Positions 37,101 through 49,780 of a DNA stretch of 64,000 nucleotides are shown one piece after another. A program made the position numbers and the translations under genes. The stretch spans positions 19,651,650-19,715,649 of the forward strand of contig NC_079887.1 in the NCBI RefSeq assembly GCF_029227915.1, written 5' to 3'. Position 1 is the first letter of the stretch. Each line of letters starts with the position of its first letter. The notes under the pieces are model-generated. The model worked only from the letters and a program-made list of their open reading frames with translations, was not told where the DNA came from and ran no database searches. Source of the stretch: Hydractinia symbiolongicarpus. Its lineage: Eukaryota > Cnidaria > Hydrozoa > Anthoathecata > Hydractiniidae.

Positions 37101-39209
37101 TTTACTTATAGAGGGGTTTAAAAGTGTTAAATATATTAACGAAACACATTGCTTTGTCGTTAGAAGTAACCTATAGCAAATATATACTGCAGGAATACAT
37201 GCCAAAGAGAGGGCTATGTTGTACTAAGTTGTATTCACTGCGATCATCTACTATTTTGTTTGCTATGTCAATCCGCCCCTCAACATGGCCGCAGACTATA
37301 TTTTCACGGCAGGTTATATTTTTTCCGTAACGATTGTGTTTTTTACTAAAAGACATTTTTATAAACTCCAGTTCCATTTCGATCTTTTGCTCCATACAAT
37401 TCTTTTTTTTTTGTAAGCAAGATGCGTGTCCATTGATGTTTTAAAAAAGATGATCATTCCAATTTCTTTTAATTTTTTTTTTTTAATTTGTTAGATTTTG
37501 TGCATATAATGTTTACAAAAACAAGATTTTTAATTTTCAAAATGTTACCACAAGATTTTTAGTTGTGTAAATTCTCAGTGATCTGATGTTTTAAGACCAA
37601 AAAATAACTTTTTGAGGAAAATTATGATTATTGGTATAATTTTCATATAAAAATTGATTCTTCTAGGATACAATTTCTGGCAACAATAAATTTTTGAACG
37701 CCTGTTGAACGTCATAATACACAATAAAGCCATGCTATTAATAGTATACATTAACTCTGGAAATTTGCTATTAAAAAGTTTAAATTGATATGTTTTTTTT
37801 TTTAGTTATCTGCTGAATAATAATTTTATAAAAAAATTTAAATAATATTTTTTTGAGAAAACCTTATTTTTTAAAATCTGATGTGTTGAAAAGTAGGCCA
37901 GAGTTCATTTTTTATATAAAGAGAATACTTTTTTAAAATATAATTTCTATCAACATGAAAGGTAGCTAATTCCATACTGAATACATGTTCCAAAAGAACT
38001 GGCGCATTTGCTTTTGTTGTTGAAAAAAAGAGGCAGTGTATGGCATCTTTTCAAAGATATCTGAGTTCAGCACATAATTAACTTTTTGTAGCCTGAGCTA
38101 GATTGAATTTTGTTAACTAATTATTTTAATTAATCTTGTTTTTTAAAGCAAGCCGAAAAGTGTTGTGTGCTCACTTAGTAGTAAGAATGCTTTGTCTTAA
38201 AAAGTTATTTTTTAGATTTATGGTACATTTATCTTGACATCTATGTTAACATGCTTTATTAAATAAAAAACCAGTTATGCCACTTGAAATACAATTGCTC
38301 AGAAGATATTTTTTGTCTTTTATGAAAGAAATTTGGGAATACTTTAAGGCAAGAAATTCTATTGTTCTTTGCTCACGTGATCATTATTGAGAAATCTTTA
38401 ATGTTAGATGTGGTCATGTTGGCTTTATGTTTATTGGTTGATTTTAATTCGGGTTTGCACTGAAAAATTATTATATAAGAAACTCAATTTAATATCTCAA
38501 AGAAAACTTAGTTAACTAGGCTGGAAATGTCTGAAATCTGGACAATCCTTGTTAAGTTAGACAGTGTAGAGATACTGCTAACTTGATACCATAATTATCC
38601 AAATAAGTATAGTCAAATTTTTATTCAGTTTATTGACTTTCAGGAGGGACATTATATGTACAGGTAATATTGCCAGTTGAAATACCCCTTAGTTGAAGTA
38701 TATCCCTCTCTTCAGTGAGCTAATTTCCTACCTCAAGGCTTTATTGACTTGTGCTGAAAAATTAAACAAGCAACACCAGATTTCGGAAAATTTTATGACC
38801 CATTTCAATTTATTACCACCCCTCATATTAAAACAAAATCGTGGAGTGGTGGGATAGTTTTACAGTGTAATGATTTTAAAAACTAGGTAAATTTCTGTTG
38901 TTGTATTTTAATGATGATGCACAATGTTTTTTTGTTCACAACTTTTCTTGGGATGTTTCTGTTCTAATTTATACTTTGCTTTTTATGTTAATCAATTTGG
39001 TGGTAATTTTTGCTTCTTTACTGTTTTTTTTGTTTGTTTTTTGTATTTCTAATGCAGGTAAAACCCAACATAACTTTAGTGATAATGGTTCTTGGAAGAG
39101 TGGGATAAGGAAGTTTTCTGGTAACAAATTTAGTTTTGTATAAATGCTGATATGTGTGACCTTTTGTATTTCTGTTATGTTATTTAAAAAAATATTTCTA
39201 TAGTTGTAA
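34139..39209. other. gene-poor AT-rich region
   Basis: No recognisable gene. One inverted pair is present (listed separately, 35545-36480). Short ORFs here have no coding signature I can support. Confidence 0.5.
35545..36480. repeat. inverted-repeat pair around a 0.65-kb core
   Basis: 35545-35690 reads as the inverse of 36345-36480, sharing AATAACTAAAACAGGTAA, GAACGACCAGAGA and CATCACAGA-type blocks. It could be a fold-back element or a MITE. There is no ORF of note inside. Confidence 0.55.
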
Positions 39210-39345
39210 AACCATGAAAGTTATTGGTTCGAATCCAATCCATCTTTAAAAGGTGGTAATTCAAATGGAAGAACAACATGGTGTGTAATTAGTTTCATAC
39301 CGTAACAAACAATAATGCATATCAATTCAAAATTTACTACAAACA
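39205..39345 (+). ncRNA. permuted tRNA-like repeat, copy 1
   Basis: Order on the strand: ACCATG (39212-39217), T arm ATTGG-TTCGAAT-CCAAT (39224-39240) with a perfect B box GGTTCGAATCC, acceptor 3' half CCATCTT (39241-39247), TAA, acceptor 5' half AAGGTGG (39251-39257), TA, D arm with A-box-like TAATTCAAATGG, CATGGT (39278-39283). All stems of a cloverleaf are present but in circularly permuted order. One D-stem mismatch. Confidence 0.5.
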
Positions 39346-42300
39346 AAGGTTTTAAGGAAAGCGGTAACTACAAGAAAAGAAGAAATTTATTTAGGATATA
39401 CGTCGTTCAGTTATTCAGGTTTTGCTAAGCTATGGCAGTAACTAGTTACCGTATGAAAATCAAATCTAATAAGTAAAATTTATCACACCGCAGTTTGTAA
39501 CATGTAATTGGTAATAATGTAATAATGTAATTGGTTCTTGAAGCTTCAAAGATGGATATGTTTTGGATAAGGTAGCAGATTGCATTAATGAATTAAAGAT
39601 GCTGAGTAAAATTGCTAAAACAGAGTAGCAAGGGACATACAGTTGTTTTATCAGTGACTGGCTACAAGCATAAATTAACGTACTGTATGCGAACATACCA
39701 CACATAAATAATTATTATAAGAATACTCGTAGTTATTGAATTCGAATTAATACCAGCACTGACGGGATGTATTAAAGTAAACAAAAACGAGAGACAACTG
39801 CTGTCACTCCCGATTAAACTTCGTGGTCTTACGAATATTCTAAAACTTGTCACCAATAACTGAATATCTTGGTAAACAAATAAAACAACAGACTCGACAA
39901 TATGAAGAAGATCCAGAATTAAAACAAAAGAAAAACCAATCAAACAAAATAAATTGCTAAGATTAGTGTCATTCTCGATCATGTCAGAAACAATTAAGTA
40001 TGCAGGAAGTCAGACTGAACGATATCAACAAGGAAGCAATGTATCTAGTTGACTGACTACCTTTAAGGAACGAGGGATACACAATTAGCATTTTTCTTTT
40101 GATAAAGCGGCGATATTTCGCTATAGAAACAGACCAACAAATTATTTCATTGCAATGTATGTATATACGTTTTAATTAAATATAATGTTTACAAAAGAAA
40201 TGACCTTAAAAAATTTTTTGTAACATACTGTGTGCTCCTATGCTACCTTCGTGTAGTATGGATGGAGCATGATGACAGGTCTATTCAGAGCAATACGCTA
40301 ACTATCTTGTGAACTGCCTTAGTCTATTAGTATTACTAAAAACCTTTTAGAAATAACTCAACAAATTTTACTGTTTTGCAAAAAAAAAAAAATTTTAGGA
40401 GTCAAAATACACCCAATATTAGCTAAATCAAATTCTATTTACACTATTATTAACTAATAGCTATTTTCAATTATTTGAATTATTATGAGAAAGTCGTTGC
40501 TTTCAATGGCTAGAGAGCTTTAAGAACGGGCCTTGTACAGCACAACATAACTTAACTTCGTAGCAACCATATAGTCGTTATAAATGTAGACAAGTAACAT
40601 TGCCGGTTAAACATAAAAGATGCAGTCATAACTCTGTTTCATATAGCTAGTTACACTATATTAATAACTATGTTCCTTCGAATAGTTTACTTTTTTATTC
40701 ATTCATTCATTCATTCTTTTATAATGAATATTTATCCAGCAAAAACATCGTCTGCTATTACAATGTGTCCTGTAAATATTAGTAATATTAGTTTTTCTAA
40801 CAGCTACGAACAAAAAAAGTCCATATACATTTTTATCATTTTTGTCATGTGGTTTTAGTTTTAAAAATATTGAAAGTTCAAATTTAAATTACACTGCTTC
40901 CTATAAACAGCAAAAAAAACATGACACACATAAGTATTTTTCTAAAATATCGTTTTTATTTGTGTATGGATAGTTAACCAAATCTACTGTTTGTTTCAAT
41001 ATCTCTCCTTTGATAGATGTATGGATAGGTGTCCCACATTCCAGCATACTTACTGCGTTAAGGTAAAAAATAAAGTATTCCATGAATTGAGCTGTTAGAA
41101 CATCTAATATATTTCGTACAAGCGTATTTGCGACTTTTTCCAAAATCTCCTTTTTAGTGGTGTATGGATGGGCATCAAACATCACACCTTGTTTAGTATC
41201 TAGCATAAAGTCTTCTCCCAGGCTGGCGTGCTGAATAATTTAATTCGCGGGAAGGGTAAGTTAAAAAAATGCGTTTTTTAAATGAGGCACGTATATCGAT
41301 AGAATCTCTATTTTTATAAGGTATGGATGGATCTCTCATTTTCTTGGTTGTTTACTGAGGAGAACTAATGTTGTATACACAGGTCTGCTAGGACATGCTG
41401 TATGCAAAACATATTGTATGGTGGTATGGATCGGTCTCCCCCGTTCCTGCTTCTTACTGAGTGGGATAAAGTCTTCCCGTGAATTCACATGCTAGGACAT
41501 CTGATATTATCTGAATCTCCTTTTTAGTAGTGTATGGATGGATATCTAACTTTTTATTCAGCGTGAAAAGGCAACTTCCAAAATTCTCATTTCAAAGGAT
41601 GCGTCTCACATTCTCGTGCCTGTTTTCTGAGTGGAATAAAGTCTTTTTTCGAATTGGCCGACCAAGAGATTTAATACTTCACCTTTTGCGAAAGCGTTTT
41701 TATCAGATCTCTTTGTTAGGTTGTATGTCAGGATCTTTTGCTCCCTTGCCTGTTTACAGAGTAGAACAAAAGGTTTTTTTTTTATTCGCTTGCTAGAACA
41801 TTGAACATTTCATTTGGTGCGAGAGAGCTTTAACAAAATCTTTGATGTATGCACATGCAATGATATACGCACGCGTGTGCTACTCGCCCTTTCGATTTTT
41901 GTGTAGAAAAAGTGATCGTTGGTCCGTTTTTTTATTCTGTTCTTTTTTTATATTGCGTAAGGTTATTCCCCAAAATACTCTTTTAATGATGCATTGATAG
42001 GTTTCGCTACTTGTCTAATTGTTTTTTAATCAGAATAAGCTTTTCCTTGTTTAGCTTCACACGACATTCAATATCGTATTTATTGCAGGAATAGTTTCCT
42101 AAATTTTGTTTTCAGTATTGTATGTGTAGGTATGGATGGGCTTGGCTACTTGCCTAAATATTTGCCCTAATAGGACATCTTTCCCAATTACTTAATTCAA
42201 TTCGCTTGCTTGTGTACAGCATGTGTTTCCGAACAAACTCGTTAAAATTTAGAACAGTTGTACACGTTTCATGTGATCAAAAACGACCTTAAAATGTTAA

Positions 42301-42935
42301 TTCAAGATATATAGTAGGCCTTTGCGTTTTGATTCTCAGTATTTAAAGAAAATTTTAAATTTTGTTTAAGGATGAATTTCATGTTGAAAAAAATTAAATG
42401 CGTACGGTATGGATGGATGCGTTGTTTTAAAAATGGCAAGCATATGCCATAACTCATTGGGTAATTTATTACTCTGCAAGTAATAAAAGAGGAACAGTTA
42501 CATTGATACATGCAGTCATGCTGTCGAGCATAGTTACACATACTAACATTTTGTTGCCCTTCCCTGACCTCTTCCCAGGTTAACTTGTGTTATGTTACAT
42601 AAGTACAACGTCGTCCGTATCGAGGTTATAATAATACAACCTCGTCCCTGGACTAGGTTGTATTTAAATTAACGTGAATTTTTTAAAAAATCTGCCTAAA
42701 AAGCAAAAATGGCCGAATACCAATTGGCTGCAACAAAGTTTTCAAATAGCTGGCTACACCCTTTACTTTAATAAAAACTTTGGCGAAAATCTAAAGTTTT
42801 TTAATTCAAGGAGACAACAGTTTCAATAAACCTGTAATACTTAGCTGGAGTTCTCACAATCAATTTTGTAACAAGCTTTATGATGTGTTTTTATTTGAAG
42901 TGACATTGAATTTTGTGAATTCCACGCAATTTATG
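39346..42935. other. gene-poor region with degenerate TATGGATGG repeats
   Basis: Between 41015 and 42420, units containing TGTATGGATGG recur about nine times, 100-160 bp apart at first. Some carry TTACTGAGTGG.ATAAAGTCTT as well. This is an old, degenerate tandem family. No gene recognised. Confidence 0.5.
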
Positions 42936-43080
42936 TCTATTGTGGTAAAACCATGACAGTTATTGGTTCGAATCCAATCCATCTTTAAAAGGTGGTAGTT
43001 CAAATGGAAGAACAACATGGTGTGCAGTAATTAGTTTCATACTGCAACAAACAATAATCCAAGTCAATTCAAAATTTATA
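42936..43080 (+). ncRNA. permuted tRNA-like repeat, copy 2
   Basis: Better preserved copy. ACCATG (42950-42955) would pair with CATGGT (43016-43021). The T arm ATTGG-TTCGAAT-CCAAT lies at 42962-42978, CCATCTT at 42979-42985, spacer TAA, AAGGTGG at 42989-42995, then TA. The D arm GTTC-AAATGGAA-GAAC (42998-43013) includes an A box TAGTTCAAATGG that fits TRGYNNARNNGG. Acceptor 7 bp (one G-T), D stem 4 bp, T stem 5 bp, with U8/A9-type spacing. The anticodon loop is open, as expected for a permuted gene. Confidence 0.55.
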
Positions 43081-45382
43081 ATCCATACAGTTATACCCTT
43101 ATTCTGTCTCTTTGTGTGCAAAATTGCGGTGTAATAGAACAAGCTCCATTAATCTACAAAAAAATCGAAGGTTCAATTCGATATCGCCGCATTTTAATTA
43201 TTTTTAAATGCCATTGATAATAAGAACCGCCGTGCGCTTTGTTACGCAGTCTTTTTTAAACACATCATCAAGTTCTATCCATGCCAGTACCGATAAGTAA
43301 CGATATGGATGAAATTCTTATTTATCTTTTGCAGTTTTTTTAAAATGGAAACAAATCAGAAATTTAAGCTCTTCGAATTTTTCTATCGTGATTAATCAAA
43401 AGTTAAGGCTCTTTACATTGCTGTTTAATGGTTCGACAACGAAGATTTGAATAGATTTGAATAGTAAAGTTGTTGAGTTTGGTTTTGACAAGGTTTAAAA
43501 TGTTCTCTTTATGACATTTTTGACTTCTAAGGGCTTTGTTTTTACAACATACTCACTCAAAAATACGCACAATATATCGATAATTTAGAATGGATATTAT
43601 GTCCATATGCACTGGAATGAACAGGCTTCTAAAAATTGATATATTGACCATATGTATAAAAAATGGATATAATAATGATTTTTTCAGGAGATCCGAGAAT
43701 CCATATAATATAGAGACCTGGTGACCAGAGTCAGGACGGAGCGCATCACTGCTGAGTCTATCCCCTGCACTGCATGGCGCTCCACGGTTTACGGACTACT
43801 GCATCCTTGTTCCCCACCCTCTTCCATGTTTTCAGACAAGGAAATATAACCAAAGATTAATTTATTTACGCCATCATCAGGTATCTACAAACTTGAGAAG
43901 CCGCCACTTACACTAGACAGCGGAGGCTGTAGCCAGGATACCCAGCTCAACCGTCCACAACATTTCATATTATAATTAATGGCTGGCCTAGTTATTTAAG
44001 CTTTCTTTGATAGAGAAAGAAAGAAATGATTATAAGGGCGGTTTGAAGGGACAACGCTGGGTCTCCATGCCAAATTTATAGCTAGACAGACTGAAAACCT
44101 TTGGAGATGGCCAGCCAGTTAGGCACGTACAAGAGTTATCTCACCTTCTTTTTTACCTCCAGCGGTGAGTTAAGGAGCCACCAATTCATACTGTATATTT
44201 TACCGTGGTCACTCACAAACAAAGTTGTTTGCCATGGTATAGACAACCGCACGAAACTAAATTGCTTAAAAAGGATAACTATCGTAACACAGGAACTCAC
44301 AGTATAGTACTAAACACAAAGTAAGAGGCTAAGAGTATAAAATATCAATTGTTTAATACCATTCTATGAAGTTTTCTATAATGGAAGATCATTTGAGACT
44401 TACGTAATCAAAATCAGATAGTTTGTTGGGAAAGGTTGCTAAGTATTGTTCCATGATTTAAAAAATGAACGCTGAGCGAATGTAGATTGAAGGTGGTTGT
44501 ATATCTAGGTAGCTTGTGAGTGAAGTGCAGAAAAATTATATTTCGAGCTAAAAATGGTTCCTTCCTGACCAATATAAAAAATTTCAAAAGGAATAATTGA
44601 AACAAGAACGTGTTGAAATTTCAATAAACACATTGAAAATGTTTATGTACTTTTCATGAAACAATCACACAATGGTGCCATGGCGAAAATTTATATCATG
44701 AAATTTAATTTCACTTTTCGAAATTCTTCTTCAATTCAATTCAATCTTGCGAAGTTTCTATGATTAAAGTAGGTAAGATATATTCTATTATCTGAATATA
44801 TTTTCTCTTTTCATGAAAAAGATCTAGAGTGGATCTCAACGAAGAATTATCCTGCTAGCAAAATGGGAAAGTTGCTCCGTGAAAAATTTAAAAATAACAA
44901 CAGCTAGCGAAAAGGACAACGACACCTTATTTCATGGGAAGAAGCAATGCATATAAGGACAAACAAGAAACAAAGAAGGCAGATAATAAAAGGAGAACTG
45001 AATTACATATATTATGTAAATCTGTGGAGACTTTGATAACAATTATAATTGTTGAAAATTATATTCTATAGTATAGTAAAACTTGCGAGCCAATACTGTT
45101 TATGTATAAAATATACAGTCAGAAGTAGAGGGTTTAAATTTTGCAAGTTTTAAAGTTTTTAAATTTTACAACGAAGGCTTGATGCTGAAATATTTTGCTC
45201 AATGTGTTTTTATTTCTAAATATATATAGTATTAGGATATGGTTGTTAGAATTAGGTAACATACTATATTTTTATCTTAAAATATTTTGTTTGTTGTTTT
45301 GAATTTTGGATAGTGAAACAAACTTTAATACGTTTTTGTTGATACATGTTGTGTCATCATACTTTATTTTTTACTTTTTTAG
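43081..45382. other. gene-poor region with a short GC-rich island
   Basis: 43700-43960 is much richer in G+C than its surroundings and contains a GGAGCGC/GCGCTCC hairpin (43738-43783). It may be a SINE-like repeat. The remainder is AT-rich without recognised genes. Confidence 0.45.
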
Positions 45383-46284
45383 ATTTGAAGGAACACATTC
45401 AATTAGCATTGGATTTATTGGGTAAAATTCCGCCATTACAAAACAGTTCTCAACTATCATGGGTAGACTTCATGAAGTGTTATAACACCATTGCAGGGGA
45501 CATTGGTGTACCTCGTGCTGAGGAGAAGTCTGGTAAAGACAGTGACTTCGATTTCCCATGGGTGGAAAATACCGGAATTGATGGTAAGTAGAATTGTTGT
45601 TACATTTCTTGACACTTCGTATATCACGATTTTACACTTATTGTGAAAACATTCGGATAGAGGTAGTGTAGGGCTTAAAAAATAGTGGCAACAACGAAAA
45701 TGTTGTTACACAAAAATATCTCCCAATACTACATCGTATTTTTTCAAGGATTGTCGATGAAATTTAAAAGAGTTGTTGTGATTGAATTAGAGCTGTTGAA
45801 AAGATGTGAAGAAGAAGTCGGCATACTCAAAACAGAAATGTCTAGCTACTTGCTTTCTTACAAAGATATTATGAAATAATTGAAAAATAGTCAATAGCTC
45901 CAACTTTTATGCAAATGAGGTATGGTGAATACTTCTTTTTGTGCTAGTTTATATTTATTATTTTGGTTTTGACAAATTTACAGGATTCTTCTTTATTGTG
46001 TGCTTCTGATTGGGATATCTTGACAACAGCTGTTGCACTTTTAAAACTTACGATTAGATATGGTTTTTCAAATGCTTTGCTTACCAATGGCGAAAAGGTT
46101 AATCCTGAAGAGAGGCATAGAATTCGCGGAAAGGCAACTGTTGGAAGGGTGTCAGGAATCTGCGGGTTTTATTGCCATTGATCAAAACATATCTACTATA
46201 GACAATGAAGATGACTTTAGCGACAAAAACAGTGACAGTGAAAGCGATTTTTCCTTGCTCGGCTCAGAGAGTGACCCGGAATAA
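45383..46284 (+). CDS. possible multi-exon gene, partial (exons near 45383, 45749, 45985)
   Basis: 45383-45583 is open (67 codons). It is preceded by a T-rich tract and AG and followed by GTAAGT, a textbook internal exon encoding DLKEHIQLALDLLGKIPPL and a DFDFPW segment. The next frame-compatible exon starts at 45749 after TTTTCAAG and encodes a helical segment (ELELLKRCEEEVGIL). A third candidate follows AG at 45984. An acidic terminal frame (SDKNSDSESDFSLLGSESD) ends at 46284. Phases of the first two exons agree. I do not recognise the protein; a host gene or a KDZ-type transposon gene are both possible. Joining of the last part is uncertain. Confidence 0.4.
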
Positions 46285-46289
46285 TGTAG

Positions 46290-47364
46290 CTTTTATCGTC
46301 TGTATTTATTATTTAAACCACCATAGCTCTTTTCCGGGATTACATATGTTTTTAAGATTTCGTATCGTATCCGAAATTTTGTTTAAACGGGCTTTTTCCT
46401 CTCTCGTTTTCTCCTTCTCCTTCTCACTCACTCCACGCAGCATGTTCTATTGTTTGTTATCAATTTATATTATCAACTTGTGTCAAGTCATTAAAGTATG
46501 TTTCTGAACTATAAAGGGAATAAAGAAATTGAGTTTGTTCCGAAGTCTTTTAGCCCGCATTCATTTCATTCTACTTCAATCAAGAAGAGAAAAACTATTA
46601 GCTGCATACTATTTAAACTATTTGTAAATATATATTTTTTAACAAGTACTTAATTGCTTCTTAGAATAATACAAGACGTATAGTATACGTAAAACTAGCT
46701 CACCTCATACGTGGCACTGTATTATATATATTCATTTGTGGAAATAAATTGAGATCAATCACAATGGGCTATCAAACGGAAAGTGAATGTTTCAAAATAT
46801 CATTCCGGGCATGCTATGTATTATATTAAAAGGATGGCCGCAAGCTTGATCATATTTGTTTTGAAGTAATCACATAAAAAACTTCCTATATTAACAAAAA
46901 GCAATATATAAAGAAGTAGCAATGTTCTTGTGAAACATTCTGTGATGCCACGGATGCTAATAGTTTTGACTTTCGTAGTGCATGAGCATATTTTTTGAAA
47001 AAAATAATTATTTGAGGAAACTACAAAGAAATTTTGAGTTACTGTCAGTACATTCATATACATTATGAGAACCATCATAAAACCATTCAATAAACCTGAA
47101 AGTATAATTCATAACTTTTAGTCTGTGAAATACACAAACATCATCAAGAAACTACAACTACAAACTACAATCGTTCAATATATATTAATAATTGTTTCAC
47201 ACAAAAACGGAGTCTTCTATATTCGAAAGCATAACAGATTAATCCTTAACGAAGACGACGTGATACATATTTGCCTAAACTTCATTCCGGTATATGTTAA
47301 CAAGTTTATGTTGTGAAACAAAAAAGTTTTTCGTTTAACCAAGAGATAATCGCTATATACAAAA
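46290..47364. other. gene-poor AT-rich stretch
   Basis: No gene or named repeat. A TTATTTGAGGAAAC stretch near 47010 is the inverse of a unit repeated at 53841-54030. Confidence 0.4.
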
Positions 47365-47900
47365 GTATTCAGGCCTTAATTCATTAAAACAAGACAAGTA
47401 CAGTTCGTATGTGTGACAATACCTTAGACACGCGTTCATTCCTAAAGTTTTTCTTTCGAATTTTTTTTTCTTTCAGGCCTTAATTCATTGAAACAACACA
47501 AGTAGAGTTCGTATATGTGATAATACCTTAGACACAGTTTATTTTCCGGCCAAAATTAAGCGAAACGAGAGAAATCTGCAGCGCTTAACTGATAATGCCA
47601 TAGAAAAGTGCCGACTTCGGTTTTATGAAAGACCCAATTCAACAAAACAACTGAACCTGTTATGTATGGAGTGCTTCTACAAACAGGACCATTTTCCTGA
47701 ATTTTTATCAACGGCCTAGCTCACCGAAACAATCAAATCTATTATGTACGGATTCCTTCTAGAAACAGGATCCTTTTCCTGAATGTTTATCAATAACTCA
47801 ATTTACCAAAATAACCGAATCTGTTATGTATGGATTGCTTTTAAAATCGGGAATTTTCACCTGTATTTTGTTAGCCAATTTCGCAAATGTTAGCCAATTA
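47365..47900. repeat. short tandem duplications (about 110 and 85 bp units)
   Basis: CAGGCCTTAATTCATT-units occur at 47371 and 47476. From 47640 an 85-bp unit with CTGTTATGTATGGA, AAACAGGA and TTTTCCTGAATTTTTATCAA recurs three times with divergence. Confidence 0.6.
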
Positions 47901-48099
47901 TATGTGTATGGATTGCTCCTGACTTGCCAATTCTTTCTTAAATGTTTTGTAAAAGCCTTACAGATGTAAATTCCTTCCGCCCTTTAAGGAAATAAAAATC
48001 TAATATTAAAGTACCAGATCAAATGCTATTGATTAACAATTAATATTGAAAATCTAATAGAAGAATAATTTTAACAAAAGAGCTTTGGCTCTTTTGGGA

Positions 48100-49780
48100 T
48101 AAAAGCAGTTTAGAAGGGGATTAAACACAAGACGACGATAAACATTTGCGTAGATATTTGCGTTCCATCTTATAATACAACCACTAAGAATATAACACCA
48201 AATGTCAATAAGAAAACAAATTAATCAAGTTCAGAGAGCACTTAGAAAAATTAAACCTTGTCTCACAGAAAACGAATACAAAAAGTTGTATCCACAAAGT
48301 TTCAACCCTGCTCAGTCTTATGGTACCGCCAAGGTTCACAAGATACCACCTAATTCTACAGTACCTGACGATTTACCATTACGACCTATCATATCGAATA
48401 TCGGATTTGCTACTTATAACACATCAAACTACCTCGCGAAATCTTTAACACCGCTGACAAACTCAACATATACTACTGAAAGCTCTTTAGATATTATATT
48501 ATCATTGAAAGGAGAAAAGATACCTCATAATTACAAACTAGTACCTTTTGACGTCACTAGTTTATTCACCAACGTTCCTTTGGAACAAACGATAGACATA
48601 AAATTGAAAAAAATATATGCTGAAAATTTTATAGAAACGAAGATTTAGCGAGAGGAAATGAAACATCTATCAATCTTATGTACAAGACATGTGCATTTCA
48701 GTTTTAACAACCAACTTATATTCAGGTTGATGGTGTAGCAATGGGCTCGCCTCTAGGACCAGTCCTAGCATATCTTCAATTAGAAAATTCAGTAAAATTT
48801 TGGAAGCAATATGTAGATAACACTATATGTTTTGTTAATGAAAACCAGATAAACAATGTGCTGGCCACACTTACCATTCGAATATCCAGTGCACATATGA
48901 AGTTAAAAACGATAATTACATAGAATTTCTTGATGTAAAAGTGAATGGTTCATTTAACACATCTATTTATCGAAAAGACACGAACACTGACATATAAACG
49001 CACTAGAATTCATCTGCATCACGCCCATGGAAAGTTGAAACGGTTAAATCGTTGGTGTTGAGAGCGTTTAATGTATGCTCTTCATGACAAGATCTGAAAT
49101 ACGAACTAAATCAATTAAAACATGTGTTTATAAAAAACAATAATTATCCAGAAGCAGTTGTATCTAATGTAATTAATAACACACGGCGAAATTTCAACAT
49201 TCAAAATGCCGACACTGTTTTTGATGAAGACACCAATGAATCTCCAATAACACCTTTCATGGTTTTTATTCTGTCAAGTCTGGCTACGGGAAAATAAATA
49301 AGGTTAATTTCGTTTAAGCAAAGCGAATTAGAAATTAATGGTAACTGCTTAGTAAAGCGTCTAACAATTTTAAACAGTTTCTATCAGCCAATATCAAGTC
49401 ACGCATTGCTGATCAATGTCAAAAGTTATGTTCGCTATTTTCTGTGAAACAGAACCAAGGATGAACGCGAACATGGTGTTGTGTACAAATACACTTGTCC
49501 GGTGGAATCGTGCGATGCTACATACATTGGTGAAACAGCGAGGAGGCTTAATGAAAGAATGATAGATCACCAAAAACGCGATAAGAACTCTCACATCTTA
49601 AAACATTCAGTCACTGAGAATTACCAACTTGCTGAACAAAAGAACTTCAGTATTTTGATAGATAATGTTCACCACTTTAAAAAGAAAAAAATAGCTGAGG
49701 CCATGTATATTCATGATATCAGTCCCACGCTTAATGTACAGAAATTATATGTTCCATTAAAATTGTTTTAAGATAAATAT
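48100..49780 (+). mobile_element. Penelope-like retroelement relic (RT + GIY-YIG)
   Basis: 48202-48648 encodes the front of a Penelope-type reverse transcriptase (YGTAKVHK, LRPIISNIG, VPFDVTSLFTNVPL). 48729-48770 gives DGVAMGSPLGPVLA. The catalytic motif near 48810 reads YVDNT, so one catalytic Asp is Asn. A GIY-YIG endonuclease domain follows at 49481-49771 (YKYTCPVESCDATYIGETARRL, HILKH). Frames are broken in at least four places. This RT plus C-terminal GIY-YIG layout is specific to Penelope-like elements. The copy is dead. Confidence 0.85.

Noticed and set aside
49481-49771. GIY-YIG ORF as an independent homing endonuclease
   Set aside because: It lies directly downstream of Penelope-type reverse transcriptase fragments, where this domain belongs in such elements.
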